From NCBI RefSeq assembly GCF_000182565.1, contig NW_015971540.1:535793-599792 (forward strand): 64,000 bases of DNA, read 5' to 3'. Position 1 is the stretch's first letter. Every line of letters begins with the position of its first letter. Of this stretch, positions 44,986 to 55,582 are shown one piece after another. Made by a program: the position numbers and the translations under genes. Source of the DNA: Spizellomyces punctatus DAOM BR117 (lineage: Eukaryota > Chytridiomycota > Chytridiomycetes > Spizellomycetales > Spizellomycetaceae). The notes under the pieces were generated by a model. It was not told where the DNA came from and searched no databases. It was given only the letters and a program-made list of their open reading frames with translations.

Positions 44986-45632
44986 TTCACTCGCAATAGT
45001 TTTGTGATTCGCAAGAGGCAGCTGAATGCGCCCCAAAGTTTTGGTCATGACGCGCTATCCCCCGGAACGTATATCTATTGCAAAGAAGCAACGTGTCATA
45101 CCTTTCAAAGGACAGCGGACGTTAGAGCTTCTTTTTTGGTTCTGGATTGCGAATGAGAAAAAGTGTTTCCATTGCAATCGCATTGGATATTCAACTTGTC
45201 TGATGGGCTTTGAGGCAAAGGATCTGACACTGTAAGATATACAAGCAGGTGTAGATAAGTGGACTGGGCAGAAACGTTTCTTTTGTATTTTCGTTGTTTT
45301 TTTACTAGACCGCAGTTGTTATTTCTTTGTATAAAAAAATTGAAAGTAAACAAGATATTTTCGATAACGCCCTTTTGCAGTATGGCCTTTTGAACTGATT
45401 GCTGTGTGTGTGTTGGTGAATTGCGCAGTCACAATGACAATGGCACAGCACTTTGCCATGGCAACATGAGATCTTCGATTGGAGAAAAGGCTTGATGGAT
45501 GCGCGTTCTAACTTTCAAACGAGCTCGCTCCTTTGGTAAAAGGTGGTGTTCATCCCCACAGTGTTGCGCGTGTTTGGTTCCGCGTGGTAGTGTCGGTTTC
45601 CTTCCCTTTCATCCCGGCAGCCAATTCTCCAT
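44986..45632. other. Intergenic region, no gene supported
   Basis: Frames here are under 85 codons and lack motifs. The second half is the presumed promoter of the exonuclease-zinc finger gene. Confidence 0.5.
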
Positions 45633-48004
45633 ATGAACGGCACAATGTCAGCAGATCTTGTTGGTTCCCTCCTGTCGTCATTGTCGCTGCAAGGGGATGC
45701 CGATGGCCTCATCCCGCACTGTCCTTACGACTTTATAATTGCCGTTGACTTGGAAGCAACTTGCGACGAGAACCATGCTGACCCTAGTGCGGTGCAAGTT
45801 CCAAGGGATAAAGGGGAAATTATTGAACTATCGTATGCCGTCGTGTCGGTACCTGAGCGGAGAATAGTGCACCAAAGGCAAAACTTTGTGAGGCCAGTTG
45901 AGACGACCGTGACGGCCTATTGCACCCAACTAACAGGGATCACGCCTGAGCTGGTTGAAAACGCTGGTATACACTTTGAATTCTTAGTTGTCGCGTGTAC
46001 AAGAAATTAAGAAATTCACATTGATCATGTAGGAACCTTACGCGAGGCCGTCGAAGATCTTCTCTCCTTCATTCAAACAAACCCTCAAAGCACCTTCTGC
46101 TTCATGGCCCATGGCGAATGGGATTTCCGATTTCAACTTCCGCGGGAATGTCAGGAAAAGGCCATACCTCTTCCGCCACTCTTTAGCGTCTTTTTTGACA
46201 TCACCAAAGAGGTTCATCGTATGATCACTCTCTCTGCCGGCGTTCCACGACCAGCAAGTACTGCATCTCTCCTGAGCCTCTGCAAAGCGATGGGCCTACA
46301 ACATGAAGGACGGTTGCATAGTGGGCTGGATGATGCGGTGACGGTGGCGAGGTTGGCGATTATATTATTGCAAAGGGTACACACGTGGTTTGCTGAAAAA
46401 GGGGATGGGGCATTACCGCCTGGATTGGAGTTACCCTTGTCGATACCCATTGATCTCGGGCAGGAGATTGAGGACTTTGCGGTGGCACGATCTAGGGTTG
46501 TGCGGCTGGGTGGAGTGCCTTTCAAGGCGACACAAACGTGAGTACCTGTGGCGGCAGCACTTTCAGAGTCGTTGAAGTAGGCTGCTAACTTTTTCGCATC
46601 ATTGGACATCAAGCCAGGTATTGACATTCATTGGAGAAAGTGGTGTGGCCCCAGAATCTATGTGGATGATCAAGAATGCCGAGGGTCGATCCGACGGACG
46701 AGGATTGGTTGTGCTACATACCCATGAAGACGCAATGGCGGCATTGAGCTTGAATGGACGTGTTATGGGGGATCGCGTTGTTCAAGTCACGCCTGGTAGT
46801 GAGGTAGATCTGGAAGAGACTGCAGCGGTTCGCGGCCCCTTCTTGGTGAGTATTGTTATCATGTGAGATGCGCAGGGTGCTTTGTAATTAACTGCCTCTT
46901 GCCAGACTGATCTGGAAGCCCAGCAAGCCACACCATCTCAAGAAGTGAAGCCGGGAGACTGGTTATGTCCTACTTGCCAGTTCCACAATTTTGCGAGGTA
47001 AGTGAAGAAGAGACTGTGCGTGGTCACATTTGGATTGTTGACTGAGCGGATACCCCAACAGTCGCCGAAGCTGTTCCAAATGCCATGCAGTCAATCCATC
47101 TCCAACCCCATACGTGTCCAACCAGCCATTAAAGCCAGGTGACTGGATATGCCAAGACCCGACCTGCACATTCCAAAACTTTGCATCTAGAATGCTCTGC
47201 ATGCGGTGCCGCGGTCCTCGACCAGCGGGCATGGAATTGGCGCGTCCGAATGGGATGAACGGAACACTGGGCATTTCCTTCTTGACACCAGACGGAACAC
47301 CAGTCCAACAAAGGCCACAAGAAGTGCGACCCGGAGACTGGTTCTGTCCCAACTGCCAGTTTCACAATTTTGCCAGTCGACGCAACTGCGTCAAGTGCAG
47401 CTTGACTGTCACGCTTCCTGCACCTCCAAGATCGTTTGCTCCCAACAAGCCCGGCGATTGGGCATGCCCTAACCCCGCTTGTGGATTCCACAACTTTCAA
47501 TATCGAAATGAATGCAAAGTATGCCAAACAGTCAAACCAGCTGGAATGGAGTACCACCCTGCGATGCATATGCAGGGAGCCCGCCAGCAGCTTTCACGAC
47601 CAATGGAATTGCGCCCAGGCGACTGGCTCTGTCCCCACTGCCAAACACACAATTTCGCAAGTCGCCGTGCGTGCATGAAGTGTAATGCCTCTATGCATGT
47701 AAACGGCGGTATGGTCCGGCCGCACCACCACAAACCTAGCTCCAAAAACAACCTCCGACCCGGCGACTGGCTCTGTCCTGACCCTACCTGTGCATTCTGG
47801 AACTTTAAATCCAAAACAGCTTGCACCAGATGCGGACGGGCTAGTATTGGGGCACAGATTGTACCTGAAGGTTACAATGGCGGGACATTTGGTGCCAGGA
47901 GAGATGGGGATTGGGATTGTCCGATTCAAGAGTGTGCGTTTCACAATTTTCGGTCGAGGACCGAGTGCCACCGATGTGGGGCGATGAAGCCTGTAGAGGA
48001 GTGA
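45633..48004 (+). CDS. ERI1-like DEDDh exonuclease + RRM-like + seven RanBP2 zinc fingers
   Basis: Exons 45633-45966, 46033-46537, 46614-46845, 46906-46997 and 47062-48004 give 701 residues with consistent phases (ATG 45645 is an alternative start). Residues about 30-215 are a DEDDh 3'-5' exonuclease of the ERI1/Snipper type: IIAVDLEATCD supplies the DxE, GEWDFRFQL the middle Asp, and HSGLDDAVTVARL the H-x4-D. Residues about 280-355 form an RRM-like fold (GRGLVVLHTHEDAMAAL, MGDRVVQV). From about 385, seven W-x-C-x(2-5)-C-x3-N-x6-C-x2-C RanBP2-type fingers follow, each starting PGDW or DGDW; C-x2-C and longer-spaced first pairs alternate. ERI1 trims siRNA, histone mRNA or 5.8S rRNA ends, and RanBP2 fingers bind single-stranded RNA, so this is predicted to be a multivalent RNA-trimming enzyme. 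Confidence 0.93.
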
Positions 48005-48202
48005 TTGGTTGCGGTAGATGATACTTATACATATGCACGCATGGACCTTGTTTTTCTTTTATTCTTATATTATTGGAATGCATCCGGCAAGGGTATTTTC
48101 CACCATGAACCATACCTTGATCCAGCGAATTACGTAATGACTAGAAATGTCTCTCCCTTTGATGCACGCTTGTCATTTTTTCGAGCTAGTAAATGTATAC
48201 AA

Positions 48203-48762
48203 ATGGGGGCCAAATCCAGTAAATCCAAAAGGCAACCCACATCTGACGTACCCAAAGAAGGATCCAAGCCAGCTACCGACGCTCCAAACTTTGTGCAAAC
48301 CCCTCCCGAAAAACATCTCTCGGCGGATCCCGACACACCGCTCAAAAAATCCCTTAAAATATGGTGCAAAACGTCTGAGCAAGCTCGCACGCATCGGTTG
48401 GGGGATTTGGTGGATCTATACGATGAAATCATCAAACGGGGGGTGGTGTATAGAGCTTCATTACGGTAAACCTCTTACAATTATCTGGTTGCATTGAACA
48501 CGATCACTTTAATGATGACGATGACAGATGCGATGATGATCCAACCACAGCCGTTGACCGTCTCGAATCATCCGGACAGAGTATCATTGAGAAGTTTCTG
48601 ACGCCGGGAGGATCGAGGGATTTGACGCCCCTGCTGGGTGCCGATGGTCAATCTACTGTCACTCTATCGAGTGTGGATGGGTTTGATGAGGTGTTAAACA
48701 GAGTTGTTTGGGCGTTTGTAGAGGGCGTCAGAGGGTGTGATGTAGCGAGTAATGGACAATGA
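48203..48762 (+). CDS. Putative N-myristoylated small protein
   Basis: Exons 48203-48465 and 48528-48762 give 165 residues. The start MGAKSSKSKR fits the N-myristoylation consensus (Gly2, Ser6) followed by Lys residues that would aid membrane binding. A Pro/Ser/Asp linker follows, then a folded-looking C-terminal half (KKSLKIWCKTSEQARTHRLG, DLVDLYDEIIKRGVVYRA, SIIEKFLTPGG, GFDEVLNRVVWAFVEG). The intron is GTAAAC...GACAG. The family is not recognised; a membrane-tethered adaptor is a guess. It lies 199 bp after the exonuclease stop on the same strand. Confidence 0.65.
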
Positions 48763-48992
48763 ACAAGGAAAAACTGATTCACGAACCAGATATAAACAAT
48801 TTTTGGGAATCTATCATACAAGACTATCTATCGTACACTGAAAAACTTCTAGGAACAAAGTTGTTTGTAGTAGGAAACAATCGACCAGGGGAGGGGGGGC
48901 GGCATTTTCTAGAGTATAAAGTCCACCAAAGCAAAATCTACAAAATCTACAAATCTGATTTGTATATATGCACTATATGAAGCCAAAGGCTC
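48763..48992. other. Short convergent intergenic region
   Basis: Two stops face each other. It contains a G-run at 48891-48900 and nothing else recognisable. Confidence 0.5.
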
Positions 48993-50279
48993 TTATTTTT
49001 TGAGTTTTGACGTCATTCCCCTCCACACAGAGAATGAAGAAGCTCGTGTCCGTTTCCGGTCTCCTGAATCATCCGCGGTCCGGGACAACGAGACGCTTTT
49101 ACGCTCTGTAACAATGTGAGCAGCCAGTTTGACAAATACGGGGTCATCAAAATCAACTTGGAGGATGGTCCGGCAGTACTCGTGAATCATGTGGCGGATG
49201 AGCAAATGTCGGTAAAGATTGGCTTGGTTGGCGGCGGGATTGGATGATGAGAGGAGAGGGCCGGCTTGCCTGTCCAAGTAGGACATGAGGAGTAGGACTG
49301 CTGGTTGGCGACTTTCAGTGAGGTTACATTGCAATGTTCCTATATAAAATGTGTTGGTTCATATCCAAAGAAAAAAGGAAAATAAAAGGACTTGCAAAAG
49401 GAAGACTCACCAATCTCCTTCTTCATTCGTGCAAAAATGTCACTCCTTGCAAATTTCTGCCACGATCCTTCCATTAAATGGAGGGCGGCTCGCTTGGCAC
49501 TGTCAAAGCAGTCGGGGAGTGTCTCGTCCGACGACATGGCGACGACGACTTCCTTTCGAACGCGCTCATCGAGGTTGACTTCAAAGTGTGAGTTGAGATT
49601 GAGGTATGTATTATATATATGTTGTGCAGCCGACCGCTGTTGTTCCACCGTGGGAAAGACAGAGGTTGTGTAGTGTTCGACTTCAAGGAAGAAAAACTAG
49701 GGGCGCAGAGAGATCAGTCAAACATTTGTCTAGCAAACTCTTGCCTAGCTGGCAATCAGCACCTAAGGCAAGGTACGAACGCGCTTTGGAATAACTTACC
49801 AAATTTTCACAAGAGTAATCTTCTAGGAGCGAGTAAAGAAAGTAGGCGCGAGGAACTTTTGACATCAAGAGTGCCTTGAGGCCTTGCTGCTCGACTTCGG
49901 AAACGGAAATATCCAGAGGCGGCTCTGAACCAAAAAACTTTGACAGTTTCCCAAACCGAGCGGTTGTTTTCTGCCTGTATCTCCTGTGCAAGGTCTCTGC
50001 TCCAACGATAGAGCCAAACTTTCCTGGAAGAGAGGAGCGCCTGGCATCGAGGGTAGTAGGAGATGGCACATCCTGTTCGTCTAGAATCTCCATTTCTGGT
50101 TGATCAATTTGAACGACGGTGGTAGCCGAGGACAGTGAGGACATTGAGTTACGGGAACTTCGGGGAGAAGTGGGAGTCTCGCGGGCTGAACGAGGTGAGT
50201 CTTGCTGTAAAGAGAAACGCCGCTGCGTGCGATCAGTTGGGAGTGTGCATATCTTGAGCGGGAGAACAGTTGCCGCCAT
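48993..50279 (-). CDS. RGS-domain protein
   Basis: Exons 50279-49800, 49696-49411 and 49339-48993 give 370 residues; the 103-nt first intron splits the RGS domain exactly after SLLEDYSCENL. The N-terminal ~125 residues are Ser/Arg-rich and disordered. The RGS core reads LLMSKVPRAYFLYSLLEDYS, then FFLEVEHY and IYNTYLNLNSHFEVNL, then FDSAKRAALHLMEGSWQKFARSDIF, the standard nine-helix order. A helical C-terminal extension (LLMSYLDRQAG, HLLIRHMIHEYCRTIL) follows. RGS proteins speed GTP hydrolysis by heterotrimeric G-alpha. No DEP or transmembrane region is visible. Confidence 0.9.
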
Positions 50280-51182
50280 GTTGTTTGCAAATGCAATGTA
50301 AAGTGTTTAAGCGAGGACGACGACGACGACGACGACGATGGACCATCCAACAAATGACGCGTTCGTCAAATGGGCCTCAAAGCTCTAGAGTCTGCAAAGG
50401 GGGGGTGAGGCAAAAAGGGGGAAAAGTAGAAGATTAAATAAAAGACCGTTCGAAGGAGAAAGACAAGTTGAAATGGGGAGAGTCTTTGCAAAAAGGTGTA
50501 TCTTTTAACTTTTTTTTGTTGTTGTTTTTGTAAATGATCTTTCTTCTTCTTCTTCTTCTTCTTCTTCTTCGTTCAACGACGAGTTACGGCTGGGCATCGC
50601 CATCCCCCTGCATCGGGATCTCGTCTTGTCATTTGCCATATGTCAAACACACATACACACACACACATTTGGCATGGCATTATTGGAACACTTCTACTGC
50701 GCACTTGCATCGCCCTTTCAAAGATCCGCTACTTGCATGGAATGAGTGGCACAGTCATGGGGCGCTGTTTCACGGTGGGCAGTGCAAAATCCACAAACAT
50801 GACGCAACCTGCATGCCACGTGGAAATGTTGATCATGTCATGTGAGTAGCATAGGCTATCAGATGATATGAGTGGCTGTGTACTCTCTTAAATCTAAAAA
50901 GTGTGAAAACCGAGTTCTTGGAATGGAACAACTTGACCGTTTTTTTATGCCGCCCTTCAGTCGAATTTATCTAAAAACTTTCCTGTTTTGGATGTCAAAG
51001 TTATGACTCTTCTCCGGACATTTGGTCAAACTTTTTGTCGTTTTTGCCTTGAGGTGTGACTTTCTTGCTAGGGCTATCTTTGCGGGGTCATTTCGCTTTT
51101 GCCCAATTTTCATCTCGCTTGCTGAACTCGATAAAGAGCAACAGGAGCGAGCGAGAGAGCTTGCAAACAACGCCTAGAAACA
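50280..51182. other. Divergent promoter region with microsatellites
   Basis: It lies between the divergent RGS and Sel1-protein starts. It holds a (GAC)n tract at about 50315-50338 in the RGS leader, a (CTT)n tract at about 50541-50570 and a short (CA)n stretch at 50648-50666. A 103-codon plus-strand frame at 50534-50845 runs through the CTT tract and is not credible. Confidence 0.55.
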
Positions 51183-53468
51183 ATGACCACAGAACCTGTC
51201 ACAAGACAAAAGAGGCCGTCCATTGTCCGGCGATTGTTGACTCGGCGCTCGTCGTCGCGGTTGCAGAGAGAACACAACACAACGGCGCCAGTAACACCTC
51301 TTCTTCCTTCCGCAATCACGGTTCCAACATCTCCTTTACCAACACCGCCACCACCAGAACACTTGGAGCACTTTAACCTCGCATCCTCCTTTTCCTCGTC
51401 GTCTTCTTCCTTGTCCTCTTCCTCCTCGTCGTCCGCGTCACCATATACTTGTTCAAATATAGCAACTCCACCGCCGCCACCACCTCCTTGCACACCGCAA
51501 GACACGCCTCCTTCGTCACCTCCATTGCCCTCTCATATTGCAACCGTCTTGTTTCGTCGTCTGTCGTCCATTGCACGTCGCCGGCGGTCCGAGGAACACG
51601 ATGAAGAATGTATGGCCAAAACCCTGGGTCTTGCTGAATCCTTCTTGTTTGGCAAAGATGGGGAAGATGTGGATGAAAAGAGAGCTGTAAAGTTGCTCAA
51701 GAGCATCCTAGATAGCAAATCAGCCTCCACTTGCCGCGGAAAGTCCTATGTCGAGGCTCAAGCCATTTTGGCCTTTTGCTATGAATTTGGACTAGGCATA
51801 CCGCAAGACTTTGTGTTGTGCGAGCAACTGTACATGGCTGCAGCCAATAGTGCAAATGGTCTTGCTGGAGCTCGGCTTGCGTTTCTTCGTCGTTACGGAC
51901 GGCCGTCTGTGAAAATTGATCGCGTTGAAGCAGAGGAGTGGGTTCAGAGAGTCACTGAATTGGGTCCCGATGCTATATCTTGGCTAGTCCGAGCCGCTGC
52001 CGTTTATGGTCATCCCGCCGCTAATTATGCATTAGGTGTGTGTTATCATGACGGCGTTGGCGTGCAGAAAAGTGCCGAACAAGCAGTGTATTACTACAAA
52101 AGAGCGGCTGCTGCAGGACAGCCTCGTGGAGAAGGCATCCTCGGATACTGCTACGGCGAAGGATTTGGAGTGGAAAAGGATGACAAAATGGCCTTTGCAT
52201 TATACCTGCGTGCCGCACGGCAGGGTGAATCTGTTTCCATGTACAATGTTGCTCATTCCTATGAAGAAGGTGTTGGTGTGGCCAAGAATCTCCAAGAAGC
52301 CGTGAAATGGTACACCCGATCGGCTGAACTCGGTAATTGCTATGCGCAAAACAGCTTGGGCTACATGTACGAAGAGGGTCTTGGCGTTGAACGGGACGAA
52401 GTGGCTGCTGTCCGATGGTATACTCTATCCGCAGAACAAGGGTATCCTTGGGCGCAATGCAATCTTGGCTATTGTCTTCAAAATGGCATCGGTATACGCA
52501 AGGATGAGGCGAAAGGTGCCTTTTGGTATCACGCCGCTGCCCGTCAAGGCCATTCCCGTGCACAACACAATCTTGGACATGCGTACCAATACGGTATCGG
52601 TGTTGAAAAGGACGAAAAAGAGGCGGTTGAATGGTACCGCCGCTCAGCACGGGCTGGTAATGCATTTGCACTCCATTCCCTGGGTTACTGTTGTCAATAT
52701 GGTATCGGAACGCCGGTGGACGAATCCCGCGCTCTCGATCTCTACAAGCAAAGTTCAAAGCTGGGACATGCTCCGGCACAGTTGAGCTTGGGCCGATGTT
52801 ATCTTAATGGTGTTGGTTTGCCTTCACCAGATGAGAGGAGAGCTTTCAAATGGATCAGGAGGAGCGCGATCCGTGGAAACGATTTAGCGCAAAATACACT
52901 AGGGCACTTGTATGAAGAGGGTGTAGGAGTCCGGCCCAGTGTCAAAGACGCTGTGCGGTGGTATGTCGCCAGCGCAAGGCAAGGCAACGTCTGTGCGCTG
53001 ACAAACCTCTCCTTTCTCTATTTGGATGGCCTATCATCAACACCCTCATCTCTATCTTCCTCCCTTTCGCCATCTTCGTCGGCTACCCGTGCTGAAGCTT
53101 TGCGGCTTCTTCGGCTGGCAGCCACTGAAGGGCAACCGCGCGCACAGACGCGTTTGGCTCACATTCTCCTCAAAGGCGATCTTCTCCCCTTGAATCCCTC
53201 CGAAGCCGTCATGTGGTACGAACTGGCCGCATTGAATGGTTGGATACCCGCCATGACTCATCTCGCTCACTGCCTGGAGATGGGCATGGGTTGCTCGGTG
53301 GATGTGCCGGGAGCTGTAGAATGGTATGCAAAGGCGGCTGGATATGGGGATGCATGGGCGGCACAACGATTGGTTGTGCTTTTAGTTCATGGCTCACGTG
53401 GGGTGGGTGGAGAGGAGATGGAAGAGCGAGCGTCACTGGGCTACGGCGTGGTGGCGCCAGCTGCATAA
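51183..53468 (+). CDS. Sel1-like repeat protein
   Basis: A single intronless exon of 761 residues, unusual in this intron-rich window. Residues 1-130 are disordered, with Ser runs and a PPPPPPPC stretch. From about 150 to 750 runs a long array of Sel1-like (TPR-related) helical repeats with the hallmark LGYCYxxGxGVxKDxxxAxxWYxxAAxxG, at least a dozen units; examples are YALGVCYHDGVGVQ, NSLGYMYEEGLGVE and TLGHLYEEGVGVR. One unit carries a Ser-rich insert (about 615-640). Fungal relatives include Skt5/Chs4-type chitin synthase activators and other scaffold proteins; there is no C-terminal CaaX box, so a Chs4 call is not justified. It is probably a cytosolic scaffold. Confidence 0.9.
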   Translation: MTTEPVTRQKRPSIVRRLLTRRSSSRLQREHNTTAPVTPLLPSAITVPTSPLPTPPPPEHLEHFNLASSFSSSSSSLSSSSSSSASPYTCSNIATPPPPPPPCTPQDTPPSSPPLPSHIATVLFRRLSSIARRRRSEEHDEECMAKTLGLAESFLFGKDGEDVDEKRAVKLLKSILDSKSASTCRGKSYVEAQAILAFCYEFGLGIPQDFVLCEQLYMAAANSANGLAGARLAFLRRYGRPSVKIDRVEAEEWVQRVTELGPDAISWLVRAAAVYGHPAANYALGVCYHDGVGVQKSAEQAVYYYKRAAAAGQPRGEGILGYCYGEGFGVEKDDKMAFALYLRAARQGESVSMYNVAHSYEEGVGVAKNLQEAVKWYTRSAELGNCYAQNSLGYMYEEGLGVERDEVAAVRWYTLSAEQGYPWAQCNLGYCLQNGIGIRKDEAKGAFWYHAAARQGHSRAQHNLGHAYQYGIGVEKDEKEAVEWYRRSARAGNAFALHSLGYCCQYGIGTPVDESRALDLYKQSSKLGHAPAQLSLGRCYLNGVGLPSPDERRAFKWIRRSAIRGNDLAQNTLGHLYEEGVGVRPSVKDAVRWYVASARQGNVCALTNLSFLYLDGLSSTPSSLSSSLSPSSSATRAEALRLLRLAATEGQPRAQTRLAHILLKGDLLPLNPSEAVMWYELAALNGWIPAMTHLAHCLEMGMGCSVDVPGAVEWYAKAAGYGDAWAAQRLVVLLVHGSRGVGGEEMEERASLGYGVVAPAA

Positions 53469-53793
53469 AGCACCCGATACAACGCAAGACCAACACCCAG
53501 AGCCCCTTGTGGCATTGTACATTGATGCATTTTTTCTAGCCTAGCGCATAGATATTAGTCGAATACTAGAGTTGAAAATAGAACATTTATATTGTATAAG
53601 ATAATCTACGGATATTATATGCTCATTTATACTGCATAGATTTGCATCCCTCTCCAAGTGGGCATACGATGTGTCTGTAAGCAGGCAATTTCCGGGACCA
53701 CAAAGATCGCTGTGCCTCCACGTGAGTCATCGCTCCGGTTATGACAAAGATCTGTCTTCCAGCCAACTATTCCACTGTTGGCAACTCACAACA
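53469..53793. other. Short intergenic region upstream of SDHAF3
   Basis: AT-rich 3' flank of the Sel1 gene followed by the SDHAF3 promoter; no other signal seen. Confidence 0.5.
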
Positions 53794-54200
53794 ATGTCCA
53801 GCACACTACAACCATCCCTCCAACTCTACCGATCTATCCGAAGACTGCACAAAAAGCTTCCTCCAGGTAACCATACAGATTAAGGTACAGCCTTCAAACC
53901 AAAGCTGATGCTGACATCCCTCCAGCCTTGAGAGCAATTGGAAACGGTTACGTAAAGGATGAATTCCGACGACACTCCAATGCCGACCCCGCTTTCGTGC
54001 CTGGATTCATGCAAGAATGGACACGGTATAGAGATATGCTCCAGCATCAAGTTTCTGCGTCTCCCTTTGAACCCAATACGCCTCGAGGATTGGGACGCAA
54101 GTTGGAGGAACACGAGTTGAATGCTTTGAATGATCAGCAATTGGGGCAGTTGCATGCGCTGCGGGAGGCCACCAGAGGGGAGTTGACGGATTCTCGGTGA
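53794..54200 (+). CDS. SDHAF3: Succinate dehydrogenase assembly factor 3 (LYR family)
   Basis: Two exons, 53794-53866 and 53926-54200, joined by a 59-nt GTAACC...CAG intron, give 115 residues. The LYR-type start ([33 protein letters not shown]) is diagnostic of ACN9/SDHAF3, followed by FVPGFMQEWTRYRDML. The C-terminus is helical and charged (LEEHELNALNDQQLGQLHALRE). It acts in the mitochondrial matrix in maturation of the iron-sulfur subunit of complex II. The length fits the family. Confidence 0.95.
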
Positions 54201-54416
54201 CGGGCTGCGCCATATGCGAGGAGAGTGTTTCTGTCGGGATAGGTCATCTTTGCCCGTGACGTTTGGGGAACCATACTTTTCTTCTTTTCTGTGCATTGAC
54301 AGAATTCAGGGCTATTTAATATATATTTATTGCGAACATACGGTTATTATTTACATAAATTGACTCTTGAGACTGTGGAGGTTTGTGACTGGACCGGCCG
54401 TATGCTGCTACTTTCA

Positions 54417-55487
54417 TTAGTCACTTGCAGACATGTGGATGGAGCAAGCAGGGGACGGGAATTGTTCCGGCTTGGCGTCTGTATCGGGCTTTATGGCAGA
54501 CAGGCACACACCTCGTTTTTTCCCTGGTGTGACCTTCACAATGACCACATCATCAACATCTCCAGTTTCTTTGATCGCCAACCATTTCCTCGGCCGAGCT
54601 GCCGCCTTCCCGCGGGACACTCTGACAAATATCCCATTCTCATCCTTTCCCTGCTTCGCCTCCTCTGATGGAAGTTGCATGTCCTTTTTGCCTGGTGATA
54701 GTCGAACTTTTTCAAGCCTCGACGCCTCGCTCTCCAATGTCTTATGAGGGGTAGTCAAAAGATCAAGATCAGCGTTCAGATCCAGATCCGCCAGGACACT
54801 TGCCACCCTTGATCTCACAGGCGTCGCTAAAGCGTTGATGGCAAGGGAGGGTGTGCCACGTCTTGGCACTCTCGATGCTGTCTTGTGCCCTTTGAGTAGT
54901 CTTCCCGTAGGTTTCAAGGTACGAAAAGGTGTGCACGGTGCGGTGCTCGGGTGTTGGGGAAGAAGATTATCAAACGCCTCGTCGTCATACAGGAGCTTCT
55001 GCGCGGCTTTATCATCTGCAGGGAGCGTGTAAATCCGCGCAACTATGGGTCCACATTTTGTCTTTTTGACCGAGGTCATTGCACAGTCGTCTAATATGGT
55101 CTTCCTTTTGCGCGACATATGCCTTGCAGCAACCTGGACCCGCGCCGGAGTCTCGAACGCACGGTCGGTGTCCAAGCCTGTATCGTCTGAACGCAGCTCT
55201 GCGTCCTCACTTTGATAGAATACTTTCCCAAAAACGTGGACCCCATGGTTTCGTACCCAACCTTTATCCACCACAATTTCCTCTTTTTCCAAGTCAATTT
55301 CGTCGGCATCGTGGAACTCCTGTCCGTACTTCTCGTATATGCTTTCCCAAGCCATCTTCAAACGCAGCTGAGATTGCAAGCGCTGATGAGCCACATCGCC
55401 ATATTGGACTGGGGTCGAAGGACATATTGACTGAATAGAAGCCAGAGAAAAGAAACCTGAGAAAGTCGGTGTCGGTTCGCTTGCCAT
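54417..55487 (-). CDS. Scm3/HJURP-like centromeric histone chaperone (tentative)
   Basis: A single exon; the first ATG in frame is 55487, giving 356 residues. The conserved block is near the N-terminus (about 40-80): LKMAWESIYEKYGQEFHDAD, EIDLEKEEIVVDKGWV. A W..I.EKYG..F...DEIDL..G.IV.D.G pattern is what I recall from fungal Scm3 CENP-A chaperones. The rest is basic and disordered with SP/TP-type sites (TTPHKTL, SPGKKD, RVPRRGTPS), consistent with a cell-cycle-regulated nuclear protein. The assignment rests on one short motif, and other chromatin proteins carry related ones. Confidence 0.5.
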   Translation of the reverse strand: MASEPTPTFSGFFSLASIQSICPSTPVQYGDVAHQRLQSQLRLKMAWESIYEKYGQEFHDADEIDLEKEEIVVDKGWVRNHGVHVFGKVFYQSEDAELRSDDTGLDTDRAFETPARVQVAARHMSRKRKTILDDCAMTSVKKTKCGPIVARIYTLPADDKAAQKLLYDDEAFDNLLPQHPSTAPCTPFRTLKPTGRLLKGHKTASRVPRRGTPSLAINALATPVRSRVASVLADLDLNADLDLLTTPHKTLESEASRLEKVRLSPGKKDMQLPSEEAKQGKDENGIFVRVSRGKAAARPRKWLAIKETGDVDDVVIVKVTPGKKRGVCLSAIKPDTDAKPEQFPSPACSIHMSASD

Positions 55488-55582
55488 CTCCAACTGGCCA
55501 ATTCCAAATTGCTGACGCGGAAGGCAATTTGAGATGCAGTCACGTGTCTACATGCGTTTGTACGACATGCGCTTCAGCAGTC

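Noticed and set aside
50534-50845. Leu-rich membrane protein encoded across the CTT tract
   Set aside because: The Leu run is only the translation of the microsatellite; the remainder has no coding character.
52021-52779. Long 252-codon frame antisense to the Sel1-repeat gene
   Set aside because: It mirrors the codon pattern of a clearly conserved repeat protein; its translation has no family features and repeats where the sense repeats do.
51183-53468. Naming the Sel1 protein as chitin synthase activator Chs4/Skt5
   Set aside because: There is no CaaX prenylation box at the C-terminus and the repeat number is larger than usual, so only the repeat family is claimed.
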